Source: Dillenia suffruticosa (taxonomy: Eukaryota > Streptophyta > Magnoliopsida > Dilleniales > Dilleniaceae). From it: a stretch of DNA of 64,000 nucleotides. Numbering within the stretch: the stretch's first letter is position 1; every line of letters begins with the position of its first letter. Below the pieces are notes generated by a model. It ran no database searches and was not told the DNA's origin. It saw nothing but the letters and a program-made list of their open reading frames with translations. Below are positions 57,424 to 64,000 of this stretch, in pieces. The stretch is taken from contig JAVTVX010000035.1 in assembly GCA_033439265.1 (NCBI GenBank), positions 17,076,001 through 17,140,000 of the forward strand, written 5' to 3'. The translations under genes were made by a program, and so were the position numbers.

Positions 57424-57956
57424 TAGAGGTGTTCATCGGTTCGATTTTTGAATTTTTCGATTAATTCGATTCGATTAATTCGGTTTAACATTTTTTAACT
57501 CCAAATCAAAAACCGAATCGAATTCGTTTAAATTTAAAATTCGGTTTTCGGTTTAAATTCGAATTGAATCGAATAAATCAAAAAACTCGATTTTGATTTT
57601 TGAGATCTAAATTTTCACATAAATCCAATTTAACTAAATTCGAATTGATAAAATAATAAACTTTTTAACTACTATTTTATTGCTTGCTTAAAAAAGAAAA
57701 ATTACCAATCAAAATTTGCATAAAAAGAAAAGAAAATAAATAATAAATAATCAAAATAAAAAAAAAATGAGATAATTAAAAACTCTAATTCGGTTTTCGG
57801 TTCGAATTCGTATTAAAAATCTCAATTCGAAACTCGAACCGAAAACCAAATTTGTAATTCGGTCCTAACCGAAATCGATTCGAATCCAAAAATCAAATTC
57901 AAATTTAATTCGATTTGGTCGGATTTTCGGTTATCACCAAATATTGCACACCCCTA
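57424..57956. mobile_element. hAT-type MITE, 533 bp
   Basis: The 8-bp target duplication CCTATAAG lies at 57416-57423 and 57957-57964. The ends are inverted: TAGAGGTGTTCA on the left and TAGGGGTGTGCA read from the right. Both fit the hAT pattern common in plants. The inside is made of AT-rich 'aattcgattcgatt' and 'ttcggttttcggtt' runs in both directions, so it can form a long hairpin. No transposase. Confidence 0.93.
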
Positions 57957-57964
57957 CCTATAAG

Positions 57965-58149
57965 CGGCCATAGGCAAAAAGAGAGCAACGGAAATTCACC
58001 TCCGTCTCGCTCGGTCGCTCTCGCTCTATATTATTTATTTATTAATTTTAGTAAAATAGATAATTTAATTACTCTTGGTATGGGATAAAAAGTAAACCAA
58101 TAAAATATTGTATGAAAAAAAATAGAAGGGTAATATTTTCTTATTTTTG
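57965..58149. other. No gene seen
   Basis: A short spacer between the hAT MITE and the C/T-rich array, with 'ctctcgctcggtcgctctc'-like sequence at about 58005-58025. Confidence 0.5.
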
Positions 58150-59060
58150 TATTTTAATACTTTGATATCTTTTACTCTTCTATAATTAAACTATTGTTTT
58201 TCTATCTCTTTAGATTAAATTTATATAAATTATCTCACACTAAAAAATATCAAAATTATTTTTTGCCCTCTAAAATTTTGTATATTAATTTTCTCTCTTT
58301 AGATTATTTAAATTATTTTAAATTTCATCACTCTAAAATGTTAATCTTAAGTTTTCTCTCTCTGAAAAATTAAATTAAAATTTTCTCTTTAAAACTAAGT
58401 ATGTTAGTTTTTTCCTCTATAAAAAATTAATTTAATTTATATTTTTCTCTTTAAATACATCGGCTTTAATTTTTCTCTCTTTAAAATTATGCAGATTTAA
58501 TTTTTTATAAAAAAAATAATTATTTTAAATTTTATTTCTCTAAATTCATTGGTCTTTTATTTTTCACTCTCTAAAACTAAAACTCTTTAGAAAATCAATT
58601 TAATTAATAATTTTTTCTCTTCAAATACATTAATTTTAAATTTTCTCTCTAAAAACATCAAATTTAGTTTTCTCTCATGAAAACTAAGTATATCAATTTT
58701 TCTTTTTTAAAAAATTAATTTGATTCACATTTTTCTCTAAATACATTGGTTGTAACTTTTTCTCTCTAAAAATATCAAATTAAGTTCCCTCTAAACCTGT
58801 AAGTTTCTCTCTCTAAAAATATCAAATTACCTTTGAATCTAAACACACTGATTTTCTCTCTTTACTATATAAATTTAGTTCATATTTTCTCTTTATAAAC
58901 ACATTATCCTTAAGTTCTCTCTAAAACAAGAATATTAATTTTCTCTCTTTAAAAAATTAAAATTTATATCTCTCTAAAACATCTAAATCAAAATTTTTTT
59001 CTCTAGAAATTAATGTAATTTATATTTTTCTTTCTAAACATGTTATTTTTAATTTTTTGT
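58150..59060. repeat. Degenerate C/T-rich tandem array
   Basis: Motifs 'ttttctctctttaaaa', 'aaattaatttaatt', 'aaatacattggttttaa' and 'aaaatatcaaatt' return many times. In places they form a higher-order unit of about 110-180 bp, with starts near 58390, 58568 and 58678 at 'aaaactaa'. The units are well diverged, so the array is old. It has no coding capacity. Confidence 0.7.
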
Positions 59061-62000
59061 TTTGCTAACAGCATAAATATATATTTTCAATTTTTAAAAT
59101 AAATCATATTAATTTAATTTTTTATTTTATTTTAAAAGATTTACTTTTATATATGATAAAAAAGATTACTTGATTAATCTTTAAATTGAATAATCTTTAA
59201 ATCTTTTTTTGCCTTATATCATATAATATCAAAGAATAATAATCACGATCCCAAGACACCAAAATCCTACAACGTCATGCATATACCAAAGGGCTGGTTT
59301 TTATCCCTCTCCCTCTCTCTCTCGGCTCAAATTCGTATCTTTATAAAGAAAAAAAGAATGATATCATTTGAATTATAACTTATCGGCTCTTTCTCTCTCA
59401 ATCTCGATCCCCTTACATAAATTTTTATGCTTCTTTCGAAAGAAGTCAAACTCAAATCTTACTTTATGGCTTAGATTTCCAAACCTAACATTACTTTTTT
59501 TTTATATAACAGGTGTAAAAATCATACAAATACATATATTTATAAAAATTTAAAAATAAAATCTCAAAAAATTCCATAAATAAAAACTCTCTACCAGTTA
59601 GATGTCCCTATAATAACCAAAACCCTATAATTAGATCAGTGCAACAAATGCATTAAGTTGAGCCTAATTTGATCTCATCAAATAGTAAAAGAATTTAGAT
59701 AAAACAAGCAAATTTAGGGGTTTTGCACATCCAAAGCTAAGGTCCAGGTGGGGCCTCTTTGCCGAACTGCAACCTGTTGAAAGCAGTCAAAACACCCAAA
59801 AAATGGTCAAAAAAACAAGAAGCCAAAAGTTGGTCGAGAGTGGAGGATCTAATGTAAGCGCCGAAAGGTTCAAAAAAACAGCCCTCTTCCAGACAAGGAG
59901 AGCGAGAGATAGAGAGAGAGAGAGAGAGAGGGAGGGAGAGAGAGAGAGACAAGAAAAGACACGATTTTAAAATTGAATCTCACAATCCCCTCTGAAAGTG
60001 ACATTCTAAAAGTTAATTCTATTGAATACTATTACACACCCAAAGACAGTTTTGGGGTTTTGTCCTATTATACAAATCATTGCAATTATCACGTTTAAAG
60101 CACCATTATTTTACTGTTTTTGATTAGGGGATAGGCCCTCTTCATCCGGAACCCTCCACACTTCTTTTCCTTCCTTCGTACCATTTGACTCGTTCATAAC
60201 TCATGTTCGGTAAGTTTTTAAATATTTTTGTATCCATTTATTTCTATTGTATTTAATTTATATATAATATTGTTTAATTGAAATAAAGAAATTTATAAGT
60301 AAAATCTAATTTTTAATATGTTAATTAAAAATTTTATGATATTATTAAAAATTATTTATTTTCAATTTTTCTATATCCAAGGAGGGGAATGTAAAAGGGA
60401 TGGAGAGAATATAATCCAATGGTTATTAGGGTCACAACCACAAAAACTAATTTGTATTTTTGGCATAAATAAATATAGTAAAAACAACTTATTTTATAAG
60501 ATTAATCTTTTCAAATTGCCCAAAAAAATTATATAGTATTAGAATAAGAGGTGCTAAGTTGGAGATTACTAATGGATGTCATTTTTTTTATTTTTGGTTA
60601 CACAAAAATTCAAACTCTGAATATCAGGGTTGGGGAGAGAGATTGTAACCACTCTTTGAGGAAACTAATAGACGTCATTAAATATTTGGCTTGCCTGAGT
60701 AAAATGTGATGAGTTTTGTTGTGGATTCCTAATATATATTAATTCGGATATTCCATCGGATTTTGATTTCAGCCAAAAATACAAACTTTGCCTTATTTTT
60801 ATGCTAGCCAATGAAATTTATTTGTGAACATTGATTTTATATTAAGTATATTTGAAAAATTATATAAAGAGTATTCTCATTGGGAAAAGGCAAGAATAAC
60901 GGAATTCCAAATACAACTCGCAATTCTAGTTAGGGGTACCCACTTGGGATAGACGATTTTTTATTATTATCATAAATAAATAAATGAAAAAAAAACAATA
61001 ACAATTACAACTTTATTATCTAAAATTTGGGTGTTACTTCTAAGAGGTTTATAAGAGAACCCTTTTTGGTACGAGGGAAAAGTGTCGTACTCTTTGACCT
61101 TAATCTTGCGTTTCTCATCAGGAGGAGTACCTAATCATTAAAGCATATATTTCCTTTGTAAGGGACACATATTGAAGTGCAATTAAGTTCTCACGCTCTC
61201 ACATTGTCCTCACTCATCATGCATGGGGGCATATGTGTCTCTAACTTTGACCAAATAATTGATCTTCCACACGTACGTTCTGTTCTCCTCTTCCTGCTGC
61301 TCCCCCGCCCCTTCTCCCCCCCCCCCCCCCTCCCCCAAAAAAAAAGTTCGGTAATTAACCCCATATTGAACCAAGTACAAATTATTTTTTTAAAAAAAAA
61401 TTATTTTCCTTATCATGCACAAAAAAGTGATCCAATAATTGTTTGACAACTCAGTTGCAATTTTTTAGTATTATCAAAATTTACATGAAAAATGACAAAT
61501 TCTACCCAAAAAAGCGGAGTTTCTTAGCATTTTCCCTATTCCTGAGTTGTGGAACTAAAAAAAGAACCAACGAAACGAACATATACATGACTTATCACCC
61601 TTATTTTGCCCCATAAGTTCCCTACGTTTTGCTTTTCTATAAAGTTTTCTTTTTAGATATCTATCAGTTTGGCGGCATTTTTAGTACTTATTAAAAATTA
61701 CTTTTTTCTTATAAGAGTAGCTTTGAATTTATTACAACTATAGTCATAAATTTGTTACTGGACAAAAGGATTAATTTGCTGAAATTCGAAATTTAAAGGA
61801 GAAAACTGCAAAAAAAAAAAAAAAATGCATATTAAGTTTACTTGAAAATAAACATCTACAGACGAAGAGTTTCATTTTACCAATTCTAAAAGTTCAGATG
61901 AAGGGTGTTAGAATTTAAATTTAGCAAGTAAATTTGAGAATGGTTCAAAGATTAGATGATAATTTTGCATGGTGAAATGAAATAAACATAATTCACTGCT

Positions 62001-62906
62001 GCTGCCGCTGTTCTTTATGGTTTTATTTAGTGTAAGAAGGGAAGGAGGTCTGCTTGGATGCAGCGGGAAGTCCGGATGACTTTGAAACGTAGGACTTAGG
62101 GCTAGGAGTCTCTCCCAAGTATCCACCACTGACTGCAAGCACAGCGCAACGGTTTCACATAAGAGCTCCTACCCAAAGTCCTAGAGGACCTCCACTTCAC
62201 CTACACCTACACACACCTACACCATACCCCAATTCAGTGAACTCATTCAAAAATGACAAAAGTTCAATAAAGATGGCTCACGTGACACATACTCTCAGAG
62301 GGGTTCTTGTTAGGAATTTCATGGTGGAGCACGTGCTCTCGCTGCCAAACCAGCGTGCATAATTTTTAATAATAAAGCAAATAAATTATTTCCATAACAT
62401 GAACAAAATTATAAAATGTCATTTTTATTGAATAATTATTAAAAAAAAAAGAACTATAAACAATTATCCCATCAAATAATTTTCTCCAAAGCAAGGCGCA
62501 ATGATTCTCTCAAATTCAAATTAGTCCCATATCTGGGAATTTAAATAAGAAAAATTGGATTTGGAACCCAAATCCAACCTTGTCAAACTTAACAATCTGA
62601 ATACAATTCTTTTTTGAAATTTTTTTTCTTTAATTACAGACTACTAAACAGTTGGGGAAAAAAATTTATTAAGTGGCCAATGTTCTACCATCACCCTTTG
62701 TTCGTGTACTTGTTATTTCCTCCTCCAGTTGGGAAAAAGAGGACGATGTCATTTTACCTTCTTTTATTCAGACAAATATAAATTTCATTTCTATCATGTT
62801 ACGGACTTTATAATATCATTAGTATAGCAATTTATGCCCGCAACACTAGAGTTTGCTTCCCGCCATTCTAATTTCAAGTTCTCATGGTGCCTTTACCATG
62901 AGGGTG

Positions 62907-62908
<2 letters not shown>
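59061..62908. other. No gene seen; AT-rich intergenic DNA downstream of the AP2-family gene
   Basis: Open frames are short and low in complexity. It holds a (GA)n tract at about 59900-59951, a C run at about 61318-61330 and several A or T runs. No element ends were recognised. A minus-strand AATAAA-type signal (plus 'ttttatt', about 62762-62768) lies roughly 520 bp past the stop codon of the gene at 63285 and could be its polyadenylation signal. Confidence 0.5.
59900..59951. repeat. (GA)n tract, interrupted
   Basis: GA runs with short GGGA interruptions. Confidence 0.85.

Positions 62909-62941
<33 letters not shown>
62909..62941. repeat. (GA)n microsatellite downstream of the AP2-family gene
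   Basis: About 16 GA units, about 345 bp past the stop codon. On the gene's strand it is (TC)n. It may be within the 3' UTR if the signal near 62765 is used. Confidence 0.9.
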
Positions 62942-62943
<2 letters not shown>

Positions 62944-63284
62944 GAAAAAGATTACATAAGGATTCGTCTTTCCCATTATACCCATATGAATCATGTCAGT
63001 ACCAAAAAAAGGAAAAGTAGAAAAGTGAAAAGTAAAAGGTGAAAATCCAAAAAAAAAAAAGAAAAAAAAAACAATAACCATATCAAAGAGAGTTAGTTCT
63101 CTTGTCAGCCACCCTCCTTGGAATGAAATGATTGTCAATCCAAACCCCAACCATACACCAAAATAGTGACTCCAAACAAATCTCGTGCATGCTAAAACCC
63201 CACTGAAGTAAAAGTCCTTGTTTCAATATTTGGGCAAAAGATTTGCTTCCCTCTGATTTTACATAGACTAGAAACAGTGAGAGA

Positions 63285-63946
63285 TCATTCCATGCCAAAA
63301 ATTGGTGTCTGAAACACTGATAGATTAGGCCTTGCAGTTTGAAAAGAATGAAGACTTGGTGCAATCCAGCAGCTAGTCCCTTCACTCCCAATCGAACCAA
63401 CAGTAGGAACAGAAACAATACTAGTAGCAGTATTTTGTTGGTTAAAATGCCCATCACCATTGAACACCAAGGCATTGTTATTGCCGTTGTTGATGACTTC
63501 ATTTAGAGATGAATCCATGTTAAATGGAAGTTGAAACCTAATTGGACTCTTGCCCACATTTTGTAAATTTGAAGGATCTTGGTCACTCAGGAGAGACCAG
63601 TAATCTGTCGGGTCGGGTTTGATGGGCAAGGCAAAGGTTAAGTTTGATGGGGTTGTTGACTGTTTGTGCGCGCGTGAATGTGAATGTGAATGTGAGACTG
63701 AGACAAATGTGACGGAGGATGCGGATGCGAGAGGATCTCGGTTGTTCGATCGGGTTGCATCATTGCTCTTGTTGTCGGAGAGCGTCTCAGAAGTCTTGGA
63801 TTTGGTGGTCATGCCGCCAATAGGGAGGTTGCTGTTGGCAATGCTTTTCACATCGTATCGGCTCATGTCGAAATTGGTGACTGCATTTAGTCCTCTGAAT
63901 TTGATTGCAGCTATGTCATAGGCCTCTGCAGCCTCCTCTTGTGTGC
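63285..63946 (-). CDS. AINTEGUMENTA-like/PLETHORA AP2 transcription factor, last exon
   Basis: The exon is bounded by a splice acceptor (AG at 63947-63948, minus strand) and a stop at 63285-63287; the rest of the gene lies beyond the window. The first codons read [18 protein letters not shown] then [17 protein letters not shown], the C-terminal end of the second AP2 repeat. This is highly typical of AINTEGUMENTA-like proteins, nuclear DNA-binding factors that maintain stem-cell and organ growth programmes. A divergent, Ser/Asn-rich tail of about 180 residues follows, with [21 protein letters not shown] and the ending TPIFGME. The tail is probably involved in activation (inference). The split codon at the acceptor agrees with the usual [15 protein letters not shown] junction. 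The TPIFGME ending hints at the AIL5/6/7 group, but I cannot choose among members. The exon has no stops or odd codons. Confidence 0.9.
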
Positions 63947-63948
63947 CT

Positions 63949-64000
63949 GTTCATTAATGACCAAACAATCAAGTCATAAGTAAGCTTAGTTTTTAGAGTC
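63949..64000 (-). other. Intron of the AP2-family gene, 3' part
   Basis: A/T-rich sequence ending in AATGAACAG just before the exon, a good plant acceptor. The donor lies outside the window. Confidence 0.75.

Noticed and set aside
59737-59952. Minus-strand frame with Ser-Leu runs
   Set aside because: Translation of a (GA)n tract on the opposite strand.
60150-60220. Possible small first exon ending in 'ggtaagt'
   Set aside because: A donor-like motif alone is not enough; no coding frame or acceptor with a matching continuation was found.
63619-63921. 100-codon plus-strand frame opposite the AP2-family exon
   Set aside because: It is antisense to a well-supported exon and has Cys-Glu runs that mirror the His-Ser repeat.
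1-64000. CRISPR array, rRNA genes or a prokaryote-type defence system
   Set aside because: No spaced direct-repeat array of the right kind and no rRNA or defence-gene sequence; all evidence points to plant nuclear DNA.

Overview
The window looks like a gene-poor, repeat-dense stretch of a flowering-plant nuclear genome, probably a eudicot. The evidence is the mix of plant Ty3/gypsy (Athila-type) and Ty1/copia LTR elements, an L1 LINE whose ORF2 ends in an RNase H domain, CACTA- and hAT-type MITEs, a tRNA-type SINE, long (GA)n tracts, and one host gene of the AINTEGUMENTA-like/PLETHORA family. The species cannot be told from the sequence. The only host coding sequence I can support is the last exon of that AP2-family gene at the right edge, on the minus strand (63285-63946). 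The rest is transposon, transposon debris, simple repeat or AT-rich DNA.

Layout, left to right. 1-2.9 kb: no gene, one SINE-like relic and one short duplication. 2.93-3.76 kb: a C/T-rich block with overlapping open frames, nature unknown. 3.76-10.3 kb: an old, internally deleted Athila-type element on the minus strand (gag and protease relics, no RT). 10.3-11.1 kb: AT-rich. 11.1-38.7 kb: a nested stack. A very old copia element (pieces at 11.09-11.48, 34.54-34.67, 36.33-36.93 and 38.49-38.70 kb) is split by a second decayed copia element (11526-34539). That second element holds two younger insertions. One is a 2.0-kb non-autonomous LTR element in its 5' LTR (11640-13661, target duplication GGATC). 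The other is a 14.1-kb Athila-type composite inside its tRNA primer-binding site (14042-28129, target duplication GTATC). A further 1.5-kb non-autonomous LTR element (36983-38490) interrupts the oldest copia.

The 14.1-kb composite is the most striking object. It has three LTRs but only one outer target duplication. The outer LTRs differ by roughly 1 percent by eye. The right part carries a long gag-pol frame. The left part carries a G/C-richer ORF in the env-like position, preceded by four evenly spaced palindromes. The inner LTR sits between homopolymer tracts, which suggests template switching during reverse transcription.

38.7-40.7 kb: AT-rich with a (GA)n tract. 40686-46715: a structurally full-length L1 with a perfect 15-bp target duplication, inactivated by many lesions. 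47.7-54.7 kb: a 5'-truncated L1 relic split by a copia element (48596-53745, target duplication AAAAA), whose integrase region is split in turn by a 970-bp CACTA-type MITE (target duplication ATA). 54.9-56.4 kb: three tandem units of about 0.45-0.52 kb, each with an expanded (GA)n tract. 57.0-58.0 kb: a SINE and a hAT MITE, both with clear target duplications. 58.15-59.06 kb: a degenerate C/T-rich tandem array. 59.1-62.9 kb: no gene seen. 62.9-64 kb: the 3' end of the AP2-family gene.

I found no CRISPR array, rRNA gene or convincing tRNA gene. I found no new enzymatic system. The novel-looking features are structural: the three-LTR composite, the palindrome array, the insertion into a primer-binding site, and a small LTR element carrying an unrecognised lysine-rich ORF.
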